This document shows, one piece after another, positions 7,171 to 16,245 of a stretch of 64,000 nucleotides of DNA. Source of the DNA: Hymenobacter sp. J193. Its GTDB lineage: Bacteria; Bacteroidota; Bacteroidia; Cytophagales; Hymenobacteraceae. The translations under genes and the position numbers were made by a program. How positions within the stretch are numbered: position 1 is the stretch's first letter; each line of letters opens with the position of its first letter. Under the pieces are notes generated by a model that saw only the letters and a program-made list of their open reading frames with translations, had not been told where the DNA came from and made no database searches. The stretch covers positions 1,764,001 through 1,828,000 of the forward strand of contig NZ_JAJONE010000001.1 of the NCBI RefSeq assembly GCF_024700075.1. Direction: 5' to 3'.

Positions 7171-9021
7171 ATGAAGACTTACCTCCGCATTCTGCAGTTT
7201 GCGCGGCCCTGGGCCGATTTTCTGCCGCTGTACCTGGTGTATACCATTCTGGGTATATTTTTCGGTATTGCCAACTTCGGCATGCTGATTCCGCTGCTCA
7301 ACATCCTCTTCGATACCACCGGCAAGATGCTGGCCGAAGCTCCCCAGGCGGCCCCGCACTTCAGCTTGTCGTTGTCGTTTATCACCGGCACCTTCAATTA
7401 CTACTTCCGCCAGGTGGTGGAAACGCAGGGCCGGCTCAGCGCCCTGTCGTTTGTGTGCCTGCTGCTGATTGCCTCCGTGTTTCTGAGCAACCTGTTTCGC
7501 TACCTCAGTTTGCGCCTGCTGGCCAAAGTGCGGGCCCGGGTGATTCGCAACCTGCGCGCGACGCTGTATCAGCGCGTGATGCAGCTGCAGCTGAGCTACT
7601 TCACTTCTTCGCAGAAAGGCGACCTGATGTCGCGCTTCACCAACGACGTGCAGGAAGTGGAAACCTCGGTGGTAAATTCTCTGACGGCCGTTATCCGGGA
7701 GCCGCTATACATCATCAGCTTCTTTGCGGTGCTGTTCTTTATGTCTTTGAAGCTGACGCTGTTTACCCTGATTCTGCTCCCCATTTCGGGCGGGCTGATT
7801 GCCGGTATTTCCAAGCGTCTGCGCAACCAGGCCAAGCAAAGCCAAAGTACCCTGGGCACCATGCTCTCGGTGATTGACGAGACGCTCAGCGGCGTGCGGG
7901 TTATCAAAGCCTTCAACGCCGAGCCCTACATCACCACCAAGTTCCACGACCAGAACGAGCAGTACGCCCGCACCCAGCGCACCATCGACAACACCCGCGA
8001 CCTGGCCTCGCCGTTCTCGGAGTTTGCCGGCGTTTCGGTGGTGGCGGCGCTGCTGTACTTTGGGGGCACGCTGGTGCTGGGCGGCGACTCGGACCTGACG
8101 GCGGCCAACTTTATCACGTACATCGTGCTGTTCTCGCAGGTGTTGGTGCCAGCCAAGGCCTTGTCGTCGGCGTTCAGCAACATTCAGCGCGGGCTCGTTG
8201 CCGGGGAGCGGGTACTCAGCGTAATTGATACCGAGCCCAGCATTCAGGACAAACCCGGGGCGCTTAGCCTGCCGCCTTTTACCAGCGCCATTGAGTTTCG
8301 GAACGTGGCCTTCAGCTACGGCGACAAAAACGTGCTCGAAGACATCAACCTCACCATCGGGAAAGGCAAAACCGTGGCGCTGGTGGGCCCCAGCGGCGGC
8401 GGCAAAAGCACCCTGGCCGACCTGGTGCCGCGCTTCTACGACCCCTCGGCCGGCCAGATTCTGCTCGACGGCCAGGATTTGCGCGATGCTACCCTGCACT
8501 CCGTGCGCGACCAGATGGGCATCGTCACCCAGGAAAGCATCCTGTTCAACGACACCATTTTCAACAACATCCGCTTCAACCAGACCGAAGCCACGGAGGA
8601 AGAAGTGGTGCGGGCCGCGCAGATTGCCAACGCCCACGGCTTTATCATGGCCACGCCCGAGGGCTACCAGACCATGATTGGTGACCGGGGCGCGCGGCTC
8701 TCGGGCGGGCAGCGCCAGCGCCTGAGCATTGCCCGCGCCGTACTGCGCAACCCGCCCATCCTCATCCTCGACGAAGCCACCTCGGCCCTCGACACTGAAA
8801 GTGAGAAACTGGTGCAGGAAGCCCTCACGCGGCTGATGCAAAGCCGCACCTCCCTAGTTATTGCCCACCGCCTGAGCACCGTGCAGCACGCCGATGAGAT
8901 TGTGGTGCTGCAGCACGGGCGCATTGTAGAGCGCGGCACGCACGAGGAGCTGCTGCGCAACGAGAATGGCCTCTACAAGCGCCTGAGTTTGCTGCAAACC
9001 AGCGCCAACCCGGCTCACTAA
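7171..9021 (+). CDS. ABC exporter, fused permease and ATPase (MsbA-like)
   Basis: A half-transporter of 616 aa that should work as a homodimer in the inner membrane. Residues about 1-340 form a six-helix ABC transmembrane domain (for example FLPLYLVYTILGIFFGIAN and PLYIISFFAVLFFM). The C-terminal ATPase has Walker A GPSGGGKST, signature LSGGQRQR, Walker B ILILDEAT and the switch AHRLSTV. The architecture fits lipid or lipid A flippases such as MsbA, or multidrug exporters; the substrate cannot be read from sequence. ATG 7171 is preferred over 7057 because a promoter box lies between them. The following genes (a small membrane protein, then gmhA) make an envelope-lipid role plausible. Confidence 0.92.
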   Translation: MKTYLRILQFARPWADFLPLYLVYTILGIFFGIANFGMLIPLLNILFDTTGKMLAEAPQAAPHFSLSLSFITGTFNYYFRQVVETQGRLSALSFVCLLLIASVFLSNLFRYLSLRLLAKVRARVIRNLRATLYQRVMQLQLSYFTSSQKGDLMSRFTNDVQEVETSVVNSLTAVIREPLYIISFFAVLFFMSLKLTLFTLILLPISGGLIAGISKRLRNQAKQSQSTLGTMLSVIDETLSGVRVIKAFNAEPYITTKFHDQNEQYARTQRTIDNTRDLASPFSEFAGVSVVAALLYFGGTLVLGGDSDLTAANFITYIVLFSQVLVPAKALSSAFSNIQRGLVAGERVLSVIDTEPSIQDKPGALSLPPFTSAIEFRNVAFSYGDKNVLEDINLTIGKGKTVALVGPSGGGKSTLADLVPRFYDPSAGQILLDGQDLRDATLHSVRDQMGIVTQESILFNDTIFNNIRFNQTEATEEEVVRAAQIANAHGFIMATPEGYQTMIGDRGARLSGGQRQRLSIARAVLRNPPILILDEATSALDTESEKLVQEALTRLMQSRTSLVIAHRLSTVQHADEIVVLQHGRIVERGTHEELLRNENGLYKRLSLLQTSANPAH

Positions 9022-9183
9022 GCCCGTTGTCGGCACCCTTTATAGCTGGCGGCGGAGCAACACAATCGTTGGTGGCATTTTGCCGTATAGCCTCCTACTC
9101 ATCTAATCTTCTCTATATTTAACCTCAACTGTGGCCTGGCACGTACTACGGCTACTTTTTTTCATCTCAGCCTGACCTCTCCC

Positions 9184-9651
9184 ATGCTTGCTCTGAAACG
9201 TTTGGTGACTATTCTGGTGATGGTATTTGTGCTGCTGGCCCTGCTGGTATTGCTGGTGCCATCGGTACGAAGCAGCTTTGCCAGTATGGCCGGCTCCTAC
9301 GAGTCCCTGTACTTCGGGCTGCTGATTGCGGCTGTGGTGCTGCTGGCTTTGCAGCTTATCACCGAAAACCTGGACAGCACCCTGCTGCGCCGCAATATCA
9401 GCCTGCACGAGGGCAAAATCAACGAGCTGAAGGCCCGCCTCTACGACCAGCAGATGGAGCTGCGGGAGCGGGAGTTTCAGCAGCGCCCCGGCACCGTGCC
9501 CGGCACCACCACCTACCCCGACCCGACGCCCGAGCCCAGCCGTCCCATTTTCCCGCAGTCGGACCCCAGTTTGTCGAACGCCCCCATCGACCAGCCCAAC
9601 TCCATTATTCCGCCCAACACGCCCGGCTCACCACAACCGCCGATGCGGTAA
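9184..9651 (+). CDS. Small membrane protein with coiled coil and proline-rich tail, unknown function
   Basis: 155 aa. Two hydrophobic segments near the N-terminus (LVTILVMVFVLLALLVLLV and LYFGLLIAAVVLLALQLI) are followed by a short charged helix likely to coil (ISLHEGKINELKARLYDQQ) and a disordered tail rich in P, S and T. No family is recognised. The stop codon overlaps the promoter box of gmhA and the gap is only nine bases, so the two genes are probably linked. Confidence 0.65.
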   Translation: MLALKRLVTILVMVFVLLALLVLLVPSVRSSFASMAGSYESLYFGLLIAAVVLLALQLITENLDSTLLRRNISLHEGKINELKARLYDQQMELREREFQQRPGTVPGTTTYPDPTPEPSRPIFPQSDPSLSNAPIDQPNSIIPPNTPGSPQPPMR

Positions 9652-9656
9652 CTTTG
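9649..9656 (+). promoter_or_regulatory. TAnnTTTG box overlapping the upstream stop codon, before gmhA
   Basis: TAACTTTG overlaps the TAA stop of the preceding gene and ends four bases before the GTG start of gmhA. If it is used, the gmhA transcript would be leaderless. Confidence 0.4.
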
Positions 9657-9660
9657 CGGC

Positions 9661-10248
9661 GTGACTACCTCGCTAACCGAACTTATCCGCGCCGAGCTGA
9701 CCGAGGCGCAGGCCGTGCTGGACCGTTTTGTGCAGAACCCGGCCAACCTGGCTGCCATTGAGCAGGCAGCCCGCCTTATGGCTGACAGCCTACAGAAGGG
9801 CGGCAAAATCCTGACCTGCGGCAACGGCGGCTCCCTCTGCGACGCCCAGCACTTTGCCGAAGAACTAACCGGCCGCTACCGCCAGAACCGCCGCGCCCTG
9901 GCCGCCATTGCCCTTACCGAAGCCTCGCACATGAGTTGCGTGGCCAACGACTTTGGCTACGACCACGTGTTCAGCCGCTACGTCGAAGCCCTGGGCCGCC
10001 CCGGCGACGTGCTATTGGCCATCAGCACCAGCGGCAATTCGCCGAACATCCTGCTTGCCGCCCAGGCGGCCCGCGCCGCCGGTATGCAGGTGGTGAGCCT
10101 TACGGGCAAGGACGGCGGCCAGCTGGCTGGCCTCAGCGACGTGGAAATCCGCCCCCCGCACACTGGCTACGCCGACCGGATTCAGGAAATCCACATCAAG
10201 GCTATTCACATCATGATTATGCTAATTGAGCAGCTGGTGAACGAGTAA
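9661..10248 (+). CDS. gmhA: Sedoheptulose 7-phosphate isomerase
   Basis: SIS-domain enzyme that makes D-glycero-D-manno-heptose 7-phosphate from sedoheptulose 7-phosphate, the first step of ADP-heptose synthesis for LPS core. It aligns by eye along its whole 195 aa with E. coli Gmh[54 protein letters not shown] and [15 protein letters not shown]. The zinc-binding His and Glu (H64, E68) and the C-terminal Gln/His pair are kept. One position after CGNGGS is Leu where E. coli has His. The start is GTG; no usable ATG lies nearby. No other heptose gene is in this window. Confidence 0.93.
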   Translation: MTTSLTELIRAELTEAQAVLDRFVQNPANLAAIEQAARLMADSLQKGGKILTCGNGGSLCDAQHFAEELTGRYRQNRRALAAIALTEASHMSCVANDFGYDHVFSRYVEALGRPGDVLLAISTSGNSPNILLAAQAARAAGMQVVSLTGKDGGQLAGLSDVEIRPPHTGYADRIQEIHIKAIHIMIMLIEQLVNE

Positions 10249-10421
10249 ATCCTGTTTCCGCCATCCTGCGCCTTGCAAAGGGCCTTATTTCGTTGGAAAG
10301 AGTCGTTGATACGTTCTCTTCTCCAGCGTGATAAGGCCTTTTGCGTGAGTGGAGAGTGGATGGCAGTTTCTTTTCGCGGGTTCCGTATCTTCCCTCCGCT
10401 TCCTTTATACCCTACCTATTT

Positions 10422-11960
10422 ATGCTGACGAAAACCTTCGGCTCAGCCGTGCAGGGCGTTAATGCCTATACTATTACTATTGAAGTAGTAGTGTCACAGG
10501 GCACCAATTTCTACGTGGTGGGCTTGCCCGACAATGCCATCAAGGAAAGCCAGCAGCGGGTGGAAGCGGCTCTGAAGTTCCGGGGCTACCGGATGCCGCG
10601 CACCAAGGTGGTGGTGAACATGGCCCCTGCAGACATCCGCAAGGAAGGTTCCTCGTATGACCTGCCTATTGCGCTGGGCATTCTGCACGCTTCGCAGCAG
10701 CTGGCCACCGAGCGGCTGCCGGAATACATCATCATGGGCGAGCTGGCGCTGGATGGGGAGTTGCGGCCGATAAAAGGCGTGCTGCCCATTGCCATTCAGG
10801 CGCGCAAGGAAGGCTTCAGGGGGTTTATCCTGCCCCGCGAAAATGCCCAGGAAGCCGCCATTGTGAATAACCTCGACATTATTCCGGTGGGCACCATGCA
10901 GGAGGCCGTCGATTTTCTGGAAGGCCGCCTGGACATTGAGCCCTTGGTAATGGATACGCGGGACGTATTTCAGCACACCGCCAACCAGTACGCCGCCGAC
11001 TTTGCCGACGTGCAGGGCCAGGAAAACATCAAAAGGGCACTGGAAATTGCGGCTGCCGGCGGTCATAACGTTATCATGATCGGCCCACCCGGCGCGGGCA
11101 AAACCATGCTGGCCAAGCGCCTGCCCAGCATTCTGCCCCCGCTGAACATGCAGGAGGCCCTGGAAACCACCAAGATTCACTCCGTAGCCGGCAAGCTGGG
11201 CGCCAACGCTTCGTTGCTCAATACGCGGCCGTTTCGCTCGCCGCACCACACTATTTCTGACGTGGCCCTGGTGGGCGGGGGCGGCAACCCGCAGCCGGGC
11301 GAAATATCGTTGTCGCACAATGGGGTGCTGTTTCTGGACGAGCTACCCGAGTTCAAGCGCACGGTGCTGGAGGTGATGCGCCAGCCCCTGGAGGAGCGGC
11401 GCGTGACGATTTCACGGGCCAAAGTCAGCATCGACTTTCCGGCCAACTTCATGCTCATTGCCTCCATGAACCCCTGCCCCTGTGGGTATTATAATCACCC
11501 GGAGAAAGAGTGCGTGTGCGGGCCGGGCGTGGTGCAGCGCTACCTCAACAAGGTTTCGGGCCCGCTGCTGGACCGCATCGACCTGCACGTGGAAGTAACG
11601 CCCGTGACGTTTGACCAGATGACGGAAACGCGCAGGTCGGAAACCAGCGCCGACATTCAGCTGCGCGTGACCACGGCCCGCCAGCGCCAGGCCGAGCGGT
11701 TCCGGGACTTTCCCGATATTCACTCCAACGCTATGATGCCTTCGCAGATGGTAAAGGACGTGTGCCGGATTGACCCGGCTGGCCTTACGCTCCTGAAAAC
11801 TGCCATGGAGCGCCTGGGGCTTTCCGCCCGCGCCTACGACCGGATCCTGAAAGTGGCCCGCACCATTGCCGACCTTGCGGGTGCCGAGGAAATCGAGCTC
11901 CAGCACCTGGCCGAAGCCATCCAGTACCGCAGCCTCGACCGGGAAGGCTGGGCTGGGTAA
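10422..11960 (+). CDS. comM: YifB/ComM family Mg-chelatase-like AAA+ ATPase
   Basis: A 512 aa AAA+ protein. ComM is a helicase that promotes branch migration during natural transformation and is widely conserved even where competence is unknown. The N-terminal ChlI-like domain (GLPDNAIKESQQRV, DLPIALGIL) is followed by the ATPase with Walker A GPPGAGKTM, Walker B LFLDELPEF and the family block CPCGYYNHPEKECVCGP, then LLDRIDLHVEV and the C-terminal Mg-chelatase domain. ATG 10422 is chosen because MLTKTFGSAVQGV is the usual family N-terminus. The 170 bases upstream hold no gene. Confidence 0.92.
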   Translation: MLTKTFGSAVQGVNAYTITIEVVVSQGTNFYVVGLPDNAIKESQQRVEAALKFRGYRMPRTKVVVNMAPADIRKEGSSYDLPIALGILHASQQLATERLPEYIIMGELALDGELRPIKGVLPIAIQARKEGFRGFILPRENAQEAAIVNNLDIIPVGTMQEAVDFLEGRLDIEPLVMDTRDVFQHTANQYAADFADVQGQENIKRALEIAAAGGHNVIMIGPPGAGKTMLAKRLPSILPPLNMQEALETTKIHSVAGKLGANASLLNTRPFRSPHHTISDVALVGGGGNPQPGEISLSHNGVLFLDELPEFKRTVLEVMRQPLEERRVTISRAKVSIDFPANFMLIASMNPCPCGYYNHPEKECVCGPGVVQRYLNKVSGPLLDRIDLHVEVTPVTFDQMTETRRSETSADIQLRVTTARQRQAERFRDFPDIHSNAMMPSQMVKDVCRIDPAGLTLLKTAMERLGLSARAYDRILKVARTIADLAGAEEIELQHLAEAIQYRSLDREGWAG

Positions 11961-11962
11961 CA

Positions 11963-12075
11963 GGTGAAATAGTGAGCTGGTGAAATAGTGAGTCTGATGT
12001 TCGGCTGGCGCAGTACTACACCACTTGCGCGAATCGAACGTCAAACTCACTATTTCACTATCTCACCATTTCACC
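11963..12075. repeat. 35-bp inverted repeat between comM and pyrD (GTGAAAT family)
   Basis: The left arm 11963-11997 and right arm 12041-12075 are 35-base reverse complements with only a few mismatches. Each arm is itself a tandem of GGTGAAATAGTGAG-like words. The element fills the gap between the comM stop and the pyrD start, 14 bases before the pyrD ATG. A clearly related element is at 39400-39501. Confidence 0.85.
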
Positions 12076-12089
12076 ATCTTTGCGGCGCT

Positions 12090-13124
12090 ATGTACCAAGC
12101 CCTGCTGAAGCCGCTACTATTTCGCCTCGATGCGGAAGATGCCCACCATTTTGTGTTTCGGAATCTGCGGCGGGCCTACCGGGTGCCGGGCGCGCCGGCG
12201 CTGTTGCGGGCTTCATATGACTTTGCGCACCCGAGTCTGGAGCGGGAGGTATTCGGGCTGAAGTTTCGGAACCCGGTGGGACTAGCGGCAGGCTTCGATA
12301 AGAACGCGGAGCTGACCGACGAGCTGGGCGCGCTGGGTTTTGGCTTCGTGGAAATCGGGACGGTGACGCCGCGCCCCCAGCCCGGCAACCCCGCGCCGCG
12401 CCTGTTCCGGCTGCCGCAGGATGAAGCCCTGATCAACCGCATGGGGTTCAACAACCACGGGGCCGAAGCGGCGGCCACCCGTCTGCGACAGCGCCGCAGC
12501 CACGGGCTCATCATTGGCGGCAACATCGGCAAGAACAAGGACACACCCAACGAGGACGCGGCCCAGGACTACGTGGCCTGCGTGGAGGCCCTGCACGAGG
12601 TAGTCGACTATTTCGTGGTGAACGTGTCGTCGCCGAACACGCCGGGGCTGCGGCAGCTGCAGGAGCGGGAACCGCTGATCCAGCTGCTGCAGCAGGTGCA
12701 GCAGTGCAACCAGGCGCTGCCCCGCCCCCGCCCGCTGCTGCTCAAAATCGCGCCTGACCTCACCAACGGTCAGCTCGACGACATCCTGCTCATTGCCCGC
12801 GAAACCAATCTAAGCGGCCTGGTAGCCACCAATACCACCATCAGCCGGGACAACCTACGCACGCCGGCAAGCCAGGTGAGCAGCCTGGGCGCGGGCGGCC
12901 TGAGCGGCAAGCCACTGCGGAAGCGTGCTACCGAAGTTATCCGCTACCTCAGCCAGCGCAGCGTCGGCAACCTGCCCATCATCGGGGTGGGCGGCATCCA
13001 CTCGCCCCAGGATGCGCAGGAAAAGCTGGCGGCCGGGGCGGCGCTGGTGCAGCTGTACACGGGCTTTATCTACGAAGGCCCCGCCCTGGTGAAGCGCATC
13101 AACCAGGCACTGGCCGAACGGTAA
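12090..13124 (+). CDS. pyrD: Dihydroorotate dehydrogenase (quinone), class 2
   Basis: Membrane-associated flavoenzyme that oxidises dihydroorotate to orotate with quinone in pyrimidine synthesis. The 344 aa product has the class 2 N-terminal helix (MYQALLKPLLFRLDAEDAHH), FRNPVGLAAGFDKN, the catalytic-Ser region VNVSSPNTPGLR, VATNTTI, GGLSGKPL and the FMN phosphate-binding VGGI. ATG 12090 begins at the expected N-terminal helix and lies just after an inverted-repeat element that may affect its expression. Confidence 0.95.
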   Translation: MYQALLKPLLFRLDAEDAHHFVFRNLRRAYRVPGAPALLRASYDFAHPSLEREVFGLKFRNPVGLAAGFDKNAELTDELGALGFGFVEIGTVTPRPQPGNPAPRLFRLPQDEALINRMGFNNHGAEAAATRLRQRRSHGLIIGGNIGKNKDTPNEDAAQDYVACVEALHEVVDYFVVNVSSPNTPGLRQLQEREPLIQLLQQVQQCNQALPRPRPLLLKIAPDLTNGQLDDILLIARETNLSGLVATNTTISRDNLRTPASQVSSLGAGGLSGKPLRKRATEVIRYLSQRSVGNLPIIGVGGIHSPQDAQEKLAAGAALVQLYTGFIYEGPALVKRINQALAER

Positions 13125-13238
13125 GAATTAGAGTAGGTCACCCTGAATAGGCTTGTTTAAACGGCTCCAGCGCTTGGTGGAATGCTTACTGACGAAGCAG
13201 TAGAAGCTTCAACTAGCTTGGGGCGACATTGTACCCCG

Positions 13239-13889
13239 TCACAATTTCACGGCTTCACCTTTCGGGGCGTGGCGGCGCTGAAACCAGATCAGCAGAGGTA
13301 CCAGCACCAGGGTAGGCCAGAGAAAGTTGAGCGGAAATACAATGAACTTGAGGCTGGTAACCGAAAACGCCGACACGGCGGCAATATAGGAACCCACGAA
13401 GCCCGAAATATGGTTGCGCAGCCACTGCCCGGCTGGCCAGGGACCCGGCCGCCAAAACCCGCGCAGCTGCCGCACTGTCGTCATCAGGCCAATACCGCCA
13501 AATACAACAAGCACCGGGTTGAAAGGCCGGCTGAACAGGCCATAGGCCAGCGTACCAAGGAAAATGAGCAAGCCCACCAGCACACTCACCCAATCGTATA
13601 GAGCCGGGCCCTGACCCGCACCCATGCGCTTGTGGCGCAACGACCGGTAGCCGAACTGCGCCAGGTACAGACTAAAGATGCCCGTGAGCAGCAGAAACGT
13701 CAGACCCTTGAGGCTGGCTGACACTATAGCAGTACCACCGGCTACCAGCATGGCCCAGAAAAACACCTTGCCCCAGAGCCGGTGCGCCGGCCCGCCCTTG
13801 CGGACTATCAGGGCCACGGGCGCCACAAAAAAGCCGGTAAAGCCCGCCGCAATGTGCAGCCAGCGGTTCAGGAGCAGGAAGGTTTCCAT
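13239..13889 (-). CDS. Multi-pass membrane protein of unknown function
   Basis: 216 aa with about six hydrophobic segments, for example RWLHIAAGFTGFFVAPVALI, VFFWAMLVAGGTAIVSA, WVSVLVGLLIFLGTLAYGL and LNFLWPTLVLVPLLIWF. The HIAAG and AHRLWGKVFFW motifs with His near the membrane face resemble DUF2306-like proteins of Bacteroidota, but I cannot confirm the family. It is probably a single-gene unit, flanked by about 110 and 155 bases in which I see no other gene. Confidence 0.65.
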   Translation of the reverse strand: METFLLLNRWLHIAAGFTGFFVAPVALIVRKGGPAHRLWGKVFFWAMLVAGGTAIVSASLKGLTFLLLTGIFSLYLAQFGYRSLRHKRMGAGQGPALYDWVSVLVGLLIFLGTLAYGLFSRPFNPVLVVFGGIGLMTTVRQLRGFWRPGPWPAGQWLRNHISGFVGSYIAAVSAFSVTSLKFIVFPLNFLWPTLVLVPLLIWFQRRHAPKGEAVKL

Positions 13890-14044
13890 TTGGTAAGTGG
13901 CTGAAGGGTTGCCTGCCCAAAGGAAGCATCATAGCCGGTGCGCCACCACTTTTTTACGCCGAAGTGTCATTTCGGGCAACTCAGCTTCAGTTTTCGGCCG
14001 CTGAGCTCTGCTCCTTCTTCACCCTTCTTACAGCCAAAACCCAT

Positions 14045-15166
14045 TCACAGCTTCGCGCCTAGCTTGAACTCCAGCACATCGGCGGCACCGCGGTGCACTT
14101 TCAGGTCGAGGGCGCCGAACAGGTGGTCGGTAAGGTGGTATTTCAGTCCGATTCGCTCGTAGTAGAACTTGTTGGATTTGTACGGATTGTACACGTAGAA
14201 GCCCAGGTGCGTGACGAAAGCCAGCCGCCCGAACAGCAGCTCGTGGCCCAGAAACACGCCGGCCTTTTTCACGTCGGGCAGCGGGCGGCTGGTATCGGCC
14301 GTGTCGCGTAGCTCGGCCCGGAGCGACCGGTCGTAGAAGCCCTCCAGGCCCAGCAGCAGGTTGCTTTTGCGGTTCATGCGCCGCCCACCAGCTACCGTCA
14401 CCGAATTTACCAGGTACTTGCGCGTATCGGTTTCGTTGCGCTGCTTGTAGCCCAGGCTCGAGCTCAGGTTCAGGAAAAAGTACCCCACGTCGGCGGGCTC
14501 GGGCGCGGGTGGCTGGTCGAGGGGGCGGAACGGGCGCTGCGTGTGCATGTTCAGTCCCAGTACCAGCGTAGGCATGTTGATGCCCAGGTTGGGCTTGGTG
14601 GTGGCCCCGTTGGAGTAGTGGTTCAGCCCCAGCCCGGCCAGCAGCCCCAGGTGGTCCGACAAGGCCACATCATATTCCACGCGCGCCAGGATCAGCGCGT
14701 TCAGGCGGGAGCTGACGAAGGTATTTTTGTGGTTGGTGGCCTGGTCAAACGCCTGGCTGAACCAGCCCAGGCCGCCGCCCAGCCGAAAATTCAGCTCTTG
14801 CCGGGCCGTGCGCCACAGCGGCTTGCTCAGGTACACGCCGGCCCCGTAGCTGCGGCCCAGCGTGGCATTGTGGTAGTCGTAGTACAGCAGGGCTAGGCCC
14901 ACGCGCGGGTAGCGGTGCCAGGCGTGCCAGGGCTGCTCGCCCCGGGTCTGGCGCTGGAAGTTCAGTTCCAGCCCCGTGGGGTGCGCCCGCACCAGGTGGC
15001 GCACGCGCGGGGTGTGGGCAATGATAAAGGCGCCCTGCGCATACGCACCTACCACTACGGCCTGCGCCGGTCCGGTTTCGCCTTGCTGCGCGGCGGCCAG
15101 GCGCGGCAGCAACAGGCACAGCCCCAGCAATATCCTCGTGTAGCGGCGCGCGGCGTCAGGTATCAT
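14045..15166 (-). CDS. PagL-like lipid A deacylase (acyloxyacyl hydrolase family)
   Basis: A 373 aa outer-membrane barrel with a signal peptide (RILLGLCLLLPRLAAAQQ). PagL-type enzymes remove the 3-O acyl chain of lipid A at the outer membrane. The active-site region LGLNHYSNGATTKPNLG contains the family HxSN pattern, preceded by LGLLAGLG and followed by beta-strands. About 150 residues beyond the PagL-like part form further barrel strands ending KLGAKL. ATG 15166 is chosen because it starts the signal peptide; the frame stays open to 15514 but that extension is basic and atypical. Confidence 0.8.
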   Translation of the reverse strand: MIPDAARRYTRILLGLCLLLPRLAAAQQGETGPAQAVVVGAYAQGAFIIAHTPRVRHLVRAHPTGLELNFQRQTRGEQPWHAWHRYPRVGLALLYYDYHNATLGRSYGAGVYLSKPLWRTARQELNFRLGGGLGWFSQAFDQATNHKNTFVSSRLNALILARVEYDVALSDHLGLLAGLGLNHYSNGATTKPNLGINMPTLVLGLNMHTQRPFRPLDQPPAPEPADVGYFFLNLSSSLGYKQRNETDTRKYLVNSVTVAGGRRMNRKSNLLLGLEGFYDRSLRAELRDTADTSRPLPDVKKAGVFLGHELLFGRLAFVTHLGFYVYNPYKSNKFYYERIGLKYHLTDHLFGALDLKVHRGAADVLEFKLGAKL

Positions 15167-15344
15167 AGCGGCCAAAATACAGCAGAATTGCGCTGGTAGT
15201 GCTGGGGGTGCAACTTCCCTTCCGCAAAATGGCTCTTCCGGCAAGCCGGCGCCGCGCAACTCCGCGCTTTGCCGTAACATTGTGGCCGCATGGCGCGGCG
15301 GCCCACCTGGCCAAAAAACGTAGCCGCGTCTGTTTGTACTGTCT

Positions 15345-16088
15345 ATGCTGATTTCTGACTTTTTCCGCCCCGTGGCGCGAGTAGCCGCCGCGGCTTTGCT
15401 TTTGCTGCCCGTAGCCGCTTCCGCCCAAAACGCCGGCAAGCCCCGCCTCGGCCTGAAAACCGGCCTGGTCCTGAGCCGCCTTACCGGCGATGATGTAGAC
15501 CAGCTGGGCGGCACCGACTACCGCACCCGTACGGATGGGCGCCGCCCCGATTTCTTCGTGAGCCTGGCCAGCACTATCCCGCTTACCAGCAGCGGCGTGT
15601 TTACCATCGCGCCTGAGCTGAGCTTTAGCCGCAAGGGTTACCGCATCACCAATACCTTCATTGGCACGACGGGCCTGGAGTCCGGGGAAACGCAGCGGGT
15701 ATTGCTGACCAAGCGCAAGCTCAACTACCTGGAGCTGCCGCTGGCTTTCCGGGTGAATACCAACGGCGGGCTGTACTTTGAGCTGGGGCCCCAGGTGTCG
15801 TACCTGATGGGCAGCGAAAGCACCACCGAAACCACCAGCACCTTTGCCGACGGCCGTGATCAGGCCACTTCCGAAACCTCTGCCTCCATCACCAGCGACG
15901 TGCAGGACTTCGATTTTGGGGCCATCGGCGGCATCGGATTTCAGCACCGCAGCGGGTTCACGGCGGGGCTGCGCTACAGCCGCGGCTTCAAGACGGTGCT
16001 GGAGCGGGAGGCCCTGCCGGGCAAGCCTATCACCAACAACGACGCCATTATCGTACAGTTCGGCTACCTGCTTCAACTGGGCAAGTAG
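15345..16088 (+). CDS. Porin-family outer-membrane beta-barrel protein (paralog 1)
   Basis: 247 aa with signal peptide cut near ASAQN. The mature part has the features of the small Bacteroidota porin/PorT-like barrel (outer membrane protein beta-barrel domain): RLGLKTGLVLSRLTGDDV, FTIAPELSFSRKGY, KLNYLELPLAFRVN, YFELGPQVSYL, and a final strand ending in GYLLQLGK. First of four same-strand paralogs (to 18696), each with its own terminator, so they look like separately transcribed duplicates. Its job (pore, adhesin or structural) is unknown. Confidence 0.82.
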   Translation: MLISDFFRPVARVAAAALLLLPVAASAQNAGKPRLGLKTGLVLSRLTGDDVDQLGGTDYRTRTDGRRPDFFVSLASTIPLTSSGVFTIAPELSFSRKGYRITNTFIGTTGLESGETQRVLLTKRKLNYLELPLAFRVNTNGGLYFELGPQVSYLMGSESTTETTSTFADGRDQATSETSASITSDVQDFDFGAIGGIGFQHRSGFTAGLRYSRGFKTVLEREALPGKPITNNDAIIVQFGYLLQLGK

Positions 16089-16113
16089 TCAAGCGCTTAC
16101 CGGCTTTTTCCTG

Positions 16114-16147
16114 TGAGCAGGCCCTGCGGTCTGCTCATTTTTTTGGC
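16114..16147 (+). terminator. Intrinsic terminator after barrel paralog 1
   Basis: TGAGCAG and CTGCTCA form a stem around a ten-base loop, followed by a run of seven T. Confidence 0.8.
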
Positions 16148-16245
16148 GCGAGTACAGCATTTTTCTGAAACAGGCCGTTTAAGGCCCCAAGAACGCACCA
16201 TGTGGCGCGGCCTGTGCAATGTTTCACTAACCCCTTTGTTGCACC

